Made by a program: the position numbers and the translations under genes. From Cellulomonas telluris (GTDB lineage: Bacteria > Actinomycetota > Actinomycetes > Actinomycetales > Cellulomonadaceae), in the NCBI RefSeq assembly GCF_004886325.1, contig NZ_QXFN01000004.1:677368-741367 (forward strand): a stretch of DNA of 64,000 nucleotides, in the 5' to 3' direction. A model generated the notes under the pieces. That model did not search any database. It was not told the origin of the DNA and worked only from the letters and a program-made list of their open reading frames with translations. Every line of letters starts with the position of its first letter. The stretch's first letter is position 1. Of this stretch, positions 1 to 10,385 are shown piece after piece.

Positions 1-1
1 G

Positions 2-220
2 GCGTTCCGCGCGGGCAGCGCGGTCGGGCTGCAGTTCCACCCCGAGCTCGACGCCACGATGCTGGACCTCTGGCTGGCGACGCCCGACATGACGGCGGAC
101 CTCGACGAGGACGAGGTGGCCGCGATCCGGGCCGGTGGCGAGCAGCACCTGCCGGCTCTGGTCCCGGCCGCGGAGAAGGCGTTCGGCGCGTTCGCCGACC
201 GGGTGCGGGCGCGCGCGTGA
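2..220 (+). CDS. Type 1 glutamine amidotransferase, C-terminal fragment
   Basis: The reading frame enters from outside the window and gives 72 residues before TGA. Residues 9-14 read GLQFHPE, the conserved block that carries the catalytic His and Glu of class I (triad) glutamine amidotransferases. The Cys nucleophile would lie upstream, out of view. After the motif comes a helical tail with acidic and Ala-rich segments (TADLDEDEVAAIRAGG). Stand-alone proteins of this kind resemble the GATase domain of GMP synthase, but the substrate cannot be told from this piece. The stop codon overlaps the next start as GTGA, so the two genes are translationally coupled. Confidence 0.75.
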   Translation, partial: AFRAGSAVGLQFHPELDATMLDLWLATPDMTADLDEDEVAAIRAGGEQHLPALVPAAEKAFGAFADRVRARA

Positions 221-930
221 CGGCACCGGGCCGCGGCACCACCGGTCCCGCCGCCGGCGGGCCGTCGGGCCCGCGGGACGAGCTGCTCCGGATGGTCCGG
301 GCGGGCGTGCGGTGGCCCGGCGACCCGACCGGTCTGCACATGGACCCGGCTCGCGTCCGACGGGCCGCGGTGCTGGTGCTGTTCGGCGTCCTCGACTCCG
401 TCCCGGCGCACGAGCACGGCCACGGGCACGTGCCGGACGACCTGGACGTGCTGCTGCAGCGGCGCGCCGCCACGCTCGGGCACCACCCCGGCCAGGTCGC
501 GTTCCCCGGGGGCGGCATCGACCCGGACGACCACGGCCCCACGGCGGCGGCACTGCGCGAGGCGGTCGAGGAGACGGGCCTGGACCCGAGCGGCGTCGAC
601 GTGCTCGGCGAGCTGGACGAGATCCCGCTGCCCGTCAGCAACAACGTCGTCACCCCGGTCGTCGCCTGGTGGACGCGGCCGTCCCGCGTCGCCGCGGTGG
701 ACCACCGCGAGGCGGTCGACGTGTTCCGCGCCCCCGTCGCGGACCTGCTGGACCCCGCGCGCCGCGCCGTCGTCGTCCACCCCGTCCCCCGCGGCCGCAG
801 CCGCACGCCGGCGTTCGAGCTCGACGGCGGCGTGCTCGTGTGGGGCTTCACCGCCATCGTGCTCTCGGGCATCTTCGACGCGCTCGGCTGGACCCGGCCG
901 TGGGACGACCGCCGTACCGTGACGCCGTGA
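217..930 (+). CDS. Nudix hydrolase, CoA pyrophosphatase-like
   Basis: The 237-residue protein has a Nudix box around residues 93-122: VAFPGGGIDPDD followed by REAVEETGL. The spacing between the GG and the REXXEE helix is that of the NudL/CoA pyrophosphatase subgroup. These enzymes need Mg2+ or Mn2+ and split nucleoside diphosphate-X compounds, typically CoA to 3',5'-ADP plus phosphopantetheine. The strand after the box (LDEIPLPVSNNVVTPVV) also fits that subgroup. The GTG start at 217 overlaps the previous stop. Its own stop overlaps a GTG at 927, so three genes form a coupled unit. The family is clear; the CoA substrate is inferred. Confidence 0.85.
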   Translation: MTAPGRGTTGPAAGGPSGPRDELLRMVRAGVRWPGDPTGLHMDPARVRRAAVLVLFGVLDSVPAHEHGHGHVPDDLDVLLQRRAATLGHHPGQVAFPGGGIDPDDHGPTAAALREAVEETGLDPSGVDVLGELDEIPLPVSNNVVTPVVAWWTRPSRVAAVDHREAVDVFRAPVADLLDPARRAVVVHPVPRGRSRTPAFELDGGVLVWGFTAIVLSGIFDALGWTRPWDDRRTVTP

Positions 931-1823
931 CCCCGCCGCCCGCCCACCCGATGATCGAGGTCGACGTCGACGCCGACCTCGCGCGCACGCTGCTCGCCGA
1001 GCAGCACCCCGACCTCGCCGACCTGCCGCTGCACGGCCGGACGAACGGCTGGGACAACATCACCTGGCGCCTCGGCGCCGACCTGGCGCTGCGTTTCCCC
1101 GTGCGGGCGATGTCGTCGCCGCTCGTGGAGCGGGAGCAGACGTGGCTGCCGGTGCTGGCTCCGCGCCTGCCCGTGCCCGTGCCGACGCCCGTGCGCGCGG
1201 GACACCCCGGTCCCCGCTACCCGTGGGCGTGGAGCGTCGTGCCGTGGCTCCCGGGCGAGGTGGTCGCGGCCACCGCCGTCGCGCCACGGACCGCCTGGGC
1301 GCACGAGCTCGCGGACGCCCTCGCGGCGCTGCACGTCCCGGCACCACCCGGCGCCCCGCCGAACCCGTACCGCGGCGTCCCGCTCGCCGAGCGCGACGCG
1401 GTCGTCGCCGACCGGCTCGCGAGCGACCTGCCGCACGGCACCGCCCTGCGGGGCGCGTGGACGGCCGGCCTCGCGGCACCGGCCTGGTCGGAACCGGCTG
1501 TGTGGCTGCACGGGGACCCGCACCCGGGCAACCTCGTCAGCCGGGACGGCCGCCTGGCCGGGCTGCTCGACTTCGGCGACCTCACCGCGGGCGACCCCGC
1601 GTCGGACCTCGCGACGGCGTGGCTCACGTTCGACGCCGAGGGCCGGGCGGCGTTCCGCGCACGCACCACCGCCCTGCGCGGGTGGGACGACGCGACGTGG
1701 GTCCGCGCGCGCGCCTGGGCCGCGGCCCTGGTCCCCGTCCTGGTCGCCCACCCCGAGGAGTACCCGCTCATGGCGGCCGTCGGCCGGCACGCGGCGGTGC
1801 AGATCGCCTCGGACGGGCGCTGA
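927..1823 (+). CDS. Aminoglycoside phosphotransferase-like kinase (APH family)
   Basis: This is a 298-residue protein of the APH/choline kinase fold. The catalytic loop reads WLHGDPHPGNLV near residues 192-203 (HxDxxxxN), and the metal-binding segment LLDFGD lies near residue 213. An N-terminal lobe segment (TNGWDNITWRLG) forms the nucleotide-binding strands. In actinobacteria such chromosomal APH-like proteins usually phosphorylate small metabolites; nothing here shows drug resistance. I chose the GTG at 927 because it overlaps the Nudix stop as GTGA; an in-frame ATG at 951 is an alternative start. The gene ends 26 bases before the convergent DUF1801 gene. Confidence 0.8.
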   Translation: MTPPPAHPMIEVDVDADLARTLLAEQHPDLADLPLHGRTNGWDNITWRLGADLALRFPVRAMSSPLVEREQTWLPVLAPRLPVPVPTPVRAGHPGPRYPWAWSVVPWLPGEVVAATAVAPRTAWAHELADALAALHVPAPPGAPPNPYRGVPLAERDAVVADRLASDLPHGTALRGAWTAGLAAPAWSEPAVWLHGDPHPGNLVSRDGRLAGLLDFGDLTAGDPASDLATAWLTFDAEGRAAFRARTTALRGWDDATWVRARAWAAALVPVLVAHPEEYPLMAAVGRHAAVQIASDGR

Positions 1824-1849
1824 CCCGGCGCGTCGGACGCGCGGCGGCC

Positions 1850-2275
1850 TCAGCCCCAGACGTGCGCGACGACGCGCGCGTACGACCGGCCGACCATGCC
1901 CTCGAGCACGTCGAGGTCCACGGCGTCGAGCCGCGTGAGGTACAGGCACGACACGCTCGTCGTGTGCGGCCCGAGCCGGGCGAGGTCGTCCTCGAGCCCG
2001 TCGAAGCCGAGCGGGAGGTAGACGGTCGAGCTCGCCTTGCGGGGCGAGAAGCCGGCCGCCGCGGCGTCGCCCTCGCGTCCCGAGGCGTACCGGTAGTGGT
2101 ACCGGCCGAACCCGACGATCGAGCCGCCCCACATGCGCGCGGGCTGCCCGGTCGCACGCTCGTGCAGCGAGAGGAGCGTGTGCGCCTCCTCGCGGCGGCG
2201 GTCGTCGGGCACCGAGGCGAGGAACGCGGCGACGTCGCCGTCGTTCTCGACCGTCCTGGGGGTGCCGTCGCCCAT
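1850..2275 (-). CDS. DUF1801 domain protein
   Basis: The 141-residue protein matches the DUF1801 (YdhG-like) family, seen in the N-terminal VAAFLASVPDDRRREEAHTL helix, the central MWGGSIVGFGRYHYRY segment and the STVYLPLGFDG strand. Members are small single-domain proteins of unproven biochemical role, often linked to iron or stress genes. Initiation could be at ATG 2275 or at GTG 2278, three bases upstream. A CATGCT hexamer six bases before the ATG could be a degenerate leaderless -10. Just upstream on the same strand lies the hairpin that ends the aconitase transcript, so the gene probably has its own promoter. Confidence 0.8.
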   Translation of the reverse strand: MGDGTPRTVENDGDVAAFLASVPDDRRREEAHTLLSLHERATGQPARMWGGSIVGFGRYHYRYASGREGDAAAAGFSPRKASSTVYLPLGFDGLEDDLARLGPHTTSVSCLYLTRLDAVDLDVLEGMVGRSYARVVAHVWG

Positions 2276-2290
2276 CACCCGAGCATGGCA

Positions 2291-2330
2291 CGGCCCGCCG
2301 GCGCCCGGGAGTCCGGGTGCCGGCGGGCCG
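2291..2330 (-). terminator. Terminator hairpin after aconitase
   Basis: An 18-base stem with one G-U wobble closes on a four-base GAGT loop, 15 bases after the aconitase stop codon. There is no U tract, as is common in high-GC actinobacteria. It sits directly before the DUF1801 start, so it separates the two same-strand genes. Confidence 0.65.
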
Positions 2331-2345
2331 TCCGCCGCGTGCTCG

Positions 2346-5153
<2,808 letters not shown>

Positions 5154-5217
5154 GTGGGCTCCTTCGCTGGCGAGTGGCCGGGCGGTCGTCCGGGCCCGGC
5201 GGGGGCGGCCGGCGACC

Positions 5218-5223
5218 AGCCTA
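5218..5223 (-). promoter_or_regulatory. Putative -10 element for acnA
   Basis: TAGGCT on the minus strand matches the TAnnnT -10 consensus and would place the start of transcription about 55-60 bases before the acnA start codon. Position and match only; no clear -35 was seen. Confidence 0.4.
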
Positions 5224-5287
5224 GGACCCGGCCGCGCGACCTCGTGACGCGCGGCCCCTGCCACCGGCAGCGGCGCCCGTCCGTAGA

Positions 5288-5305
5288 TATCTTGATGTCG
5301 AGATA
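5288..5305 (-). promoter_or_regulatory. Palindromic operator candidate upstream of acnA
   Basis: Half-sites TATCTTGA and TCGAGATA are separated by two bases and pair with one mismatch. The AT-rich palindrome stands out in very GC-rich surroundings, about 135 bases before the aconitase start. It lies upstream of the TAGGCT -10 candidate, so it could serve an activator or overlap a second promoter. I cannot name the regulator. Confidence 0.5.
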
Positions 5306-5363
5306 CATCGTACCTGCTCCGGGACGCACCGCACGCACGACGCGCCCCGCACGTCCCGCACGG

Positions 5364-5400
5364 CGCGAGGGGCGGCCCGGCGGACGGGCCGCCCCTCGCG
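5364..5400 (-). terminator. Terminator hairpin after the small ORF at 5430-5606
   Basis: A perfect 16-base GC stem closes on a five-base GCGGA loop, 30 bases after the stop codon of the small minus-strand gene. It lies between that gene and the aconitase promoter region. Confidence 0.65.
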
Positions 5401-5429
5401 GACGGTCGGCGGGTCTGCCGTGCCCGCGG

Positions 5430-5606
5430 TCAGCGCTGCTGCGCCCCGCCGGCCGCGCGGACCGCCTCCGCCGCCTTCCGCTCGGCCTCGACCGCCCGCT
5501 GGTGCGCACGGCGGTCGTAGTCGGGCGTGCCCTGCTTGTGCAGCTCCTGCGTCGCGATCCGGCTGGCCTCCGCGAGCCGGCGCTGGGCGTCCTGCGACTC
5601 GGTCAT
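5430..5606 (-). CDS. Small charged helical protein, unknown function
   Basis: This 58-residue reading frame begins at ATG with a good ribosome site (GGAGGTGG, spacing about 4-7) and is followed by a strong hairpin, which together support a real gene. The product (MTESQDAQRRLAEASRIA at its start) is rich in Ala, Arg, Glu and Gln and should be mostly alpha-helical, possibly a short coiled coil, with one Gly-Thr-Pro-Asp break near residue 27. There is no Cys, signal peptide or membrane segment. I do not recognise the family. It is monocistronic between aconitase and the RNA methyltransferase. Confidence 0.6.
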   Translation of the reverse strand: MTESQDAQRRLAEASRIATQELHKQGTPDYDRRAHQRAVEAERKAAEAVRAAGGAQQR

Positions 5607-5695
5607 GGTCCACCTCCGTCGTCCGGCGGCCCGTCCCTGTAAGGGCCTCAGTGCCACGGTAGGCCCGCCCCGGGACCGCCGCGAGGGGTCTGCCG

Positions 5696-6967
5696 TCAGC
5701 GCGTCAGGACCGCGACCGCCTCGAGGTGGTGGGTGTGCGGGAACAGGTCGAACCCGCGCACATCCAGGCCCGTCCACCCGTGCTCGCCGAGCAGCGCGAC
5801 GTCCCGCGCGAGCGCCGCCGGGTCGCACGCGACGTAGACGATGCGCTCGGGGCGCAGCGCGGCGATCGCATCGACGACCGCGCGCCCGGCACCCGTGCGC
5901 GGCGGGTCGAGGACGACCACGTCGGCGTGCACCGCCGCCGGCACGCCGCCCCGGCCGGACAGCGCCGTCGCGACGTCACCGGCGTGCAGCTCGACCTGGG
6001 GCCGGTCGTGCGCGTTGCGCCGCGCGTCCCGGACCGCCCGGGCGTCCCCCTCGACGCTGACGACCCGGCCGTCCTCCCCGACCGCGTCGGCGAGCGGGAG
6101 GGAGAACAGGCCGGCCCCGGCGTACAGGTCGAGCACCGTCGCGCCGGCGACGTCCCCGACGCCCCGCAGCACCTCGCCCACGAGCAGCGCGGGCGCCTCG
6201 CGGTGCACCTGCCAGAACCCGGCGCCGGCGACCCGGTAGTCGTACCGACGCTCGCCGACCTCGACCCGCTCGCGCACGGCCGTGCGCGCGTTCGGGCGGG
6301 GGTCCGGCCGGCCGCGGCCACGGTCGAACGGGACGCCGTCGACGAGCACGAGGGCCGGCGAGCCGTCCGCGGGCGCGACGGCCTCGACGCGCACCCCCGC
6401 CGGCCAGCGGCGGTCGAACAGCCCGAGCGCCGCCACCTCCGGGGTCGCGAGGGGCATCGCGTCGAGCGGGACGACGTCGTGCGAGCGGTGCCGGTGCATG
6501 CCGGCCCGGCCCGCGCGGTCGGTCACCAGGTCGATCCGGGTGCGCCACGCGAGCCCGTCCCGCTCGTCGTCCCCCGGGGCCGCGAGCACGGGCGGCTCGA
6601 GGTCCAGCCGGGCCAGCCGGCGCAGCTGCTCGGCCAGCACCGCGGCCTTCCACGCGCGCTGCGCGGGCAGCGCCACGTGGCCGAGCTCGCCGCCGCCCAC
6701 CCCGCCGGGGCCGGCCTCGGGCCACACGTGCGGCACGCGGTCGGGCGACGCGTCGAGGACCTCGACGGCGTCGGCGCGCCAGAACTTCGCCGTCTCCCCC
6801 GCGTCCGTCAGGCGCGCGCGCACGCGCTCGCCCGGCAGGGTGTGCCGGACGAACACGACGCGTCCCTCGTGCCGGGCGACGCAGTGGCCGCCGTGCGCCA
6901 CCGGCCCGACCTCGAGCTCGACGACGTCCCCGGCCTCGGCCGTGGTGGTCGGGTCCTCAGATGACAC
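5696..6967 (-). CDS. SAM-dependent RNA (uracil-5-)methyltransferase, TrmA/RlmD family
   Basis: The 423-residue protein has an N-terminal TRAM-like beta barrel (residues about 10-65) and a Rossmann methyltransferase domain. Motifs are DLYAGAGLFSLPLA (SAM binding, about residue 280), DPPRTGAG (about 354), VYVACDPAALARD with the catalytic Cys (about 380) and HHLEAVAVL with the general-base Glu near the C terminus. The family methylates C5 of uridine in tRNA or 23S rRNA. The CGGC-type Fe-S cluster motif of RumA/RlmD is missing (GGGELGHVALP here), so it is a cluster-free variant. The start overlaps the end of the upstream transporter by 11 bases, matching the Rv2689c-Rv2690c order. Confidence 0.88.
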   Translation of the reverse strand: MSSEDPTTTAEAGDVVELEVGPVAHGGHCVARHEGRVVFVRHTLPGERVRARLTDAGETAKFWRADAVEVLDASPDRVPHVWPEAGPGGVGGGELGHVALPAQRAWKAAVLAEQLRRLARLDLEPPVLAAPGDDERDGLAWRTRIDLVTDRAGRAGMHRHRSHDVVPLDAMPLATPEVAALGLFDRRWPAGVRVEAVAPADGSPALVLVDGVPFDRGRGRPDPRPNARTAVRERVEVGERRYDYRVAGAGFWQVHREAPALLVGEVLRGVGDVAGATVLDLYAGAGLFSLPLADAVGEDGRVVSVEGDARAVRDARRNAHDRPQVELHAGDVATALSGRGGVPAAVHADVVVLDPPRTGAGRAVVDAIAALRPERIVYVACDPAALARDVALLGEHGWTGLDVRGFDLFPHTHHLEAVAVLTR

Positions 6968-8960
6968 GCTTCACCGGTCCTCGCACGGTCTCCTCCATAC
7001 CCGTCTGCCCCTCGCTCGACGCGAGCTGCCACGGCACGGACGCCACGACGACGCCGGGCGTGAACAGCAGACGGCTCTTGAGCCGCAGGGCGCTCTGGTT
7101 GTGCAGCAGCTGCTCCCACCAGTGACCCACGACGTACTCCGGGATGTACACGACCACGAGGTCGCGCGGGCTGTCGCGCCGGATCGACCGCACGTACGCG
7201 AGCACCGGACGCGTGATCTCGCGGAACGGCGAGTCGAGCACCTTGAGCGGGACGGGCAGGTCCGCCGCCTCCCACTGCGCCCGCAGGGCGGCGACGTCGT
7301 CGGGGTCGACGCCGACCGTCACCGCCTCCAGGACCTGCGGCCGGGACGCGCGGGCGTACGCCAGCGCGCGCATCGTCGGCCGGTGCAGGTGCGAGACCAG
7401 GACGACGGCGTGCACCCGGCTGGGCAGCGCGCGGGCCGCCTCCACGTCGTCGCCCAGCGCGAGCTCCTCGCGCACGTGCTGGTAGTGCCGGTGCACGCCC
7501 TGCATCGCGACGAACACCACCACCATCGCGAGGATCGCGATCCACGCGCCGAGCAGGAACTTGGTGGCCAGGACGATGACGAGCACGGTCCCCGTCATGC
7601 CGAGGCCGACGGTGTTGATGACGCGCGAGCGGACCATGCGGGCGCGGGCGCGCGGCTCGACCTCGGTGCGCAGCGCGCGCGTCCAGTGCCGCACCATGCC
7701 GAGCTGGGACAGCGTGAAGGACACGAACACGCCGACGATGTACAGCTGGATCAGCCGCGTCACCTGCGCGTCGAACGCCCAGATGAGCACGGCCGCCGCG
7801 GCCGCCAGCGTGACGATGCCGTTGGAGAACGCGAGCCGGTCGCCGCGGGTGTGCAGCTGCCGCGGCAGGTACCCGTCGCGCGCGAGGATCGACCCCAGCA
7901 CCGGGAACCCGTTGAACGCGGTGTTGGCGGCCAGCACGAGGATGAGGCCGGTGACGATCGCGACGAGCACGAACAGCACGTCCGCGCCTTCGAACACCGA
8001 GGCGGCGAGCTGGCTGATCACCGGGTGCTGGACGTAGTCCTCGCCGACCGGGACGCCGTCGCGCAGCAGCTGCTCGGCCGGCGCCTCCGCGAAGCGCACC
8101 CCCGTCGCCTGCGCGAGCAGCAGGATCGACATGATCATCGCGATCGAGATCGTGCCCAGCAGCAGCAGGGTGGTCGCCGCGTTGCGCGACTTCGGCTTGC
8201 GGAACGCGGGCACGCCGTTGCTGATCGCCTCGACGCCCGTCAGGGCGGCGCAGCCCGACGCGAACGCGCGCAGCACGAGGAACCCGCCGGCCAGGCCCAT
8301 GAGGCCCTGGTCGAACCCCGCCTCGGCCACGAGCTCGAGGTCGGCGCTCTCGGCGGCGGGGAGGGTCCCGGTGAAGTACCGGAAGGCCCCGACGACCGCG
8401 AGGGAGCCCATCGCGAACATGAACAGGTAGACGGGGATCGCGAACGCCGAGCCCGACTCCTTGACGCCGCGCAGGTTGACGAGCGTGAGCAGCACGACCA
8501 GCGCCACCGCGAACGCGGTCTCGTGCCCCCGCAGCGCCGGGATCGCCGTCGCCGCGTACTGCGCCCCGGACGAGATCGACACCGCGACGGTGAGGACGTA
8601 GTCGACCAGCAGCGCGCTCGCGACCGTGACGCCGGCCTTCGGGCCCAGGTTGACCGACGCGACCTCGTAGTCGCCGCCGCCCGACGGGTACGCGTGCACG
8701 TTCTGCCGGTAGGACGCGACGACCGTCACCATGACGAGCACGACCCCGAGGCCGACCCACGGCGAGATCGTCAGGGCGGCCAGCCCGGCGATCGAGAGCG
8801 TCAGGAGGATCTCGTCGGGGGCGTACGCCACGGACGAGAGCGCGTCGGACGCGAAGACCGGGAGCGCGATGCGCTTCGGCAGCAGGGTGTGGCCGAGCCG
8901 GTCGCTGCGGACCGGGCGGCCGAGCAGCAGCCGTTTGGCGGCGTCACTGAGGTCGGACAC
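6957..8960 (-). CDS. APC-superfamily permease, KimA-like potassium transporter
   Basis: This 667-residue protein has about 12 membrane segments between residues 40 and 450, then a cytosolic domain of some 200 residues. The N terminus has PVFASDALSSVAYAPDEIL and YPSGGGDYEVAS, typical of the KimA (former YdaO) branch of the APC superfamily, whose Bacillus member is a K+/H+ symporter. The divergent neighbours are two RCK proteins, which supports potassium as substrate; amino acids remain possible. The counterpart in M. tuberculosis is Rv2690c beside ceoB/ceoC. The GTG start has a TACGAT element eight bases upstream and no ribosome site, so the mRNA is probably leaderless. Confidence 0.82.
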   Translation of the reverse strand: MSDLSDAAKRLLLGRPVRSDRLGHTLLPKRIALPVFASDALSSVAYAPDEILLTLSIAGLAALTISPWVGLGVVLVMVTVVASYRQNVHAYPSGGGDYEVASVNLGPKAGVTVASALLVDYVLTVAVSISSGAQYAATAIPALRGHETAFAVALVVLLTLVNLRGVKESGSAFAIPVYLFMFAMGSLAVVGAFRYFTGTLPAAESADLELVAEAGFDQGLMGLAGGFLVLRAFASGCAALTGVEAISNGVPAFRKPKSRNAATTLLLLGTISIAMIMSILLLAQATGVRFAEAPAEQLLRDGVPVGEDYVQHPVISQLAASVFEGADVLFVLVAIVTGLILVLAANTAFNGFPVLGSILARDGYLPRQLHTRGDRLAFSNGIVTLAAAAAVLIWAFDAQVTRLIQLYIVGVFVSFTLSQLGMVRHWTRALRTEVEPRARARMVRSRVINTVGLGMTGTVLVIVLATKFLLGAWIAILAMVVVFVAMQGVHRHYQHVREELALGDDVEAARALPSRVHAVVLVSHLHRPTMRALAYARASRPQVLEAVTVGVDPDDVAALRAQWEAADLPVPLKVLDSPFREITRPVLAYVRSIRRDSPRDLVVVYIPEYVVGHWWEQLLHNQSALRLKSRLLFTPGVVVASVPWQLASSEGQTGMEETVRGPVKRVI

Positions 8961-8968
8961 GGTCAGCG

Positions 8969-8974
8969 ATCGTA
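8969..8974 (-). promoter_or_regulatory. -10 element for leaderless kimA-like mRNA
   Basis: TACGAT ends eight bases before the GTG start at 8960 on the minus strand. The spacing implies transcription starting at or next to the start codon. Confidence 0.5.
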
Positions 8975-9034
8975 TGCCCCGTCAGGGTTCCGTACACGAT
9001 CCCCGCCGAGGCGGTGGGGACGGGTGCGCGGGTA

Positions 9035-9040
9035 TACCGT
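9035..9040 (+). promoter_or_regulatory. -10 element for leaderless RCK gene
   Basis: TACCGT ends eight bases before GTG 9049, the same spacing as the divergent kimA-like gene. No Shine-Dalgarno lies between. Confidence 0.5.
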
Positions 9041-9048
9041 GACCGGCT

Positions 9049-9714
9049 GTGCACTTCGTGATCATGGGCTGCGGCCGCGTGGGGGCCACCCTGGCGCAGT
9101 CCCTGGAGTCCCGCGGCCACTCCGTCGCCGTCATCGACCAGTTCCCCGACGCCTTCCGGCGCCTCGACGCGGGCTTCACCGGCAACAAGGTGACCGGGCT
9201 GGGGTTCGACCGGGACACGCTGCGCACGGCCGGCATCGACGACGCGTACGCGTTCGCCGCGGTGTCGGACGGCGACAACTCGAACATCCTCGCCGCGCGC
9301 GTCGTGCGCGAGACGTTCGGCGTGCAGAACGTCGTCGCGCGCATCTACGACCCGCACCGCGCCGAGATCTACCAGCGCCTGGGCATCCCCACGGTCGCGA
9401 CGGTGCGGTGGACCGCCGACCAGGTGCTGCGCCGGCTGCTGCCCATGGGCACGACCGACGAGTACCGGGACGCCTCCGGGCAGATCCAGCTCTCGCAGGT
9501 CGACGTCCACGCCGGCTGGGTCGGCCTGCCCGTCCGCGCCCTCGAGGACGCCTCCGGCGCCCGCGTCGCCTACCTCACCCGCTACGGCGACGGCGTGCTG
9601 CCGACCGCCGCGACCGTGCTCCAGGAGAACGACACCGTGCACATGCTGCTGCGCGCCGACGACGCGCCCGCCGTCGAGCGCGTGCTCACCGCTCCCCCGG
9701 CGGTGACCGCGTGA
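9049..9714 (+). CDS. TrkA-family potassium uptake regulator (RCK), first copy
   Basis: The 221-residue protein has an N-terminal Rossmann domain (FVIMGCGRVGATLA, GxGxxG, with Asp ending strand 2 in VAVIDQ) for NAD(H) or ATP, and a C-terminal RCK_C domain from about residue 140. Such cytosolic proteins gate potassium transporters. No TrkH/KtrB pore gene is nearby; the adjacent membrane partner is the KimA-like permease. It corresponds to Rv2691 (CeoB). Transcription appears leaderless from TACCGT at 9035. The stop overlaps the next start as GTGA. Confidence 0.9.
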   Translation: MHFVIMGCGRVGATLAQSLESRGHSVAVIDQFPDAFRRLDAGFTGNKVTGLGFDRDTLRTAGIDDAYAFAAVSDGDNSNILAARVVRETFGVQNVVARIYDPHRAEIYQRLGIPTVATVRWTADQVLRRLLPMGTTDEYRDASGQIQLSQVDVHAGWVGLPVRALEDASGARVAYLTRYGDGVLPTAATVLQENDTVHMLLRADDAPAVERVLTAPPAVTA

Positions 9715-10385
9715 GGGTCGTCATCGCCGGGGCCGGCTCGGTCGGCCGCTCCATCGCCCGCGAGCTGCTCGCGGCCGACCACGAGGTCACCCTGGTCGAC
9801 CGCCAGCCGTCGGCCATGCGCGTCGCGCAGGTCGCGGACGCCGACTGGCTGCTCGCCGACGCGTGCGAGCTGCCCACGCTGCGCGAGGTGCGCGCCGACG
9901 AGTGCGACGTCATGGTCGCCGCGACGGGCGACGACAAGGCGAACCTCGTCATCTCGCTGCTCGCGAAGACCGAGTTCGGCGTGCCGCGCACGGTCGCGCG
10001 CGTGAACAACCCCAAGAACGAGTGGATGTTCGACGCGGCCTGGGGCGTCGACGTGGCCGTGTCGACGCCGCGCATCATGACGGCGATGGTCGAGGAGGCC
10101 GTGGCGGTCGGCGACCTCGTCCGGATCTTCACGTTCCACCAGTCCAAGGCGGACATCCTCGAGCTCACGCTGCCCGAGGACTCGCCGCTGGCGGGCGTGC
10201 GCGTCGGTCAGGTCGCCTGGCCGGCGGACACGGTCCTCGCGTGCATCGTCCGCGACGCGCGGCCCATCGCGCCGACCGCCGACGACACCCTCGAGGGACG
10301 CGACGAGCTGCTCTTCGTCACCGGTCGGGACGCGGACGAGGCGGCGCTGCAGCGCCTCCTGACCCGCGCACCAGCATCCAGCTGA
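9711..10385 (+). CDS. TrkA-family potassium uptake regulator (RCK), second copy
   Basis: The 224-residue protein has the same plan: VVIAGAGSVGRSIARELL at the N terminus (GxGxxG), Asp in VTLVDRQ, and a C-terminal RCK_C domain with an LPEDSPLAGVRVGQV segment. It matches Rv2692 (CeoC). The two paralogues probably form a hetero-oligomeric ring that senses nucleotide or ions for the neighbouring permease; that pairing is inference. GTG 9711 overlaps the preceding stop. The last 68 bases overlap the 3' end of the convergent DUF3159 gene, so the two transcripts are antisense there. Confidence 0.9.
   Translation: MRVVIAGAGSVGRSIARELLAADHEVTLVDRQPSAMRVAQVADADWLLADACELPTLREVRADECDVMVAATGDDKANLVISLLAKTEFGVPRTVARVNNPKNEWMFDAAWGVDVAVSTPRIMTAMVEEAVAVGDLVRIFTFHQSKADILELTLPEDSPLAGVRVGQVAWPADTVLACIVRDARPIAPTADDTLEGRDELLFVTGRDADEAALQRLLTRAPASS

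Noticed and set aside
927-1823. Aminoglycoside resistance gene
   Set aside because: Only the general APH fold is visible; chromosomal context and base composition match the surroundings, so a metabolic kinase is more likely.
5154-5264. N-terminal extension of aconitase to 5264
   Set aside because: The extension is low-complexity; AAGGAG before GTG 5153 and the normal AcnA N terminus support the shorter protein.
8961-9048. c-di-AMP (ydaO) riboswitch before the kimA-like gene
   Set aside because: The gap is only 88 bases and the -10 lies eight bases before the start, leaving no leader for a riboswitch.
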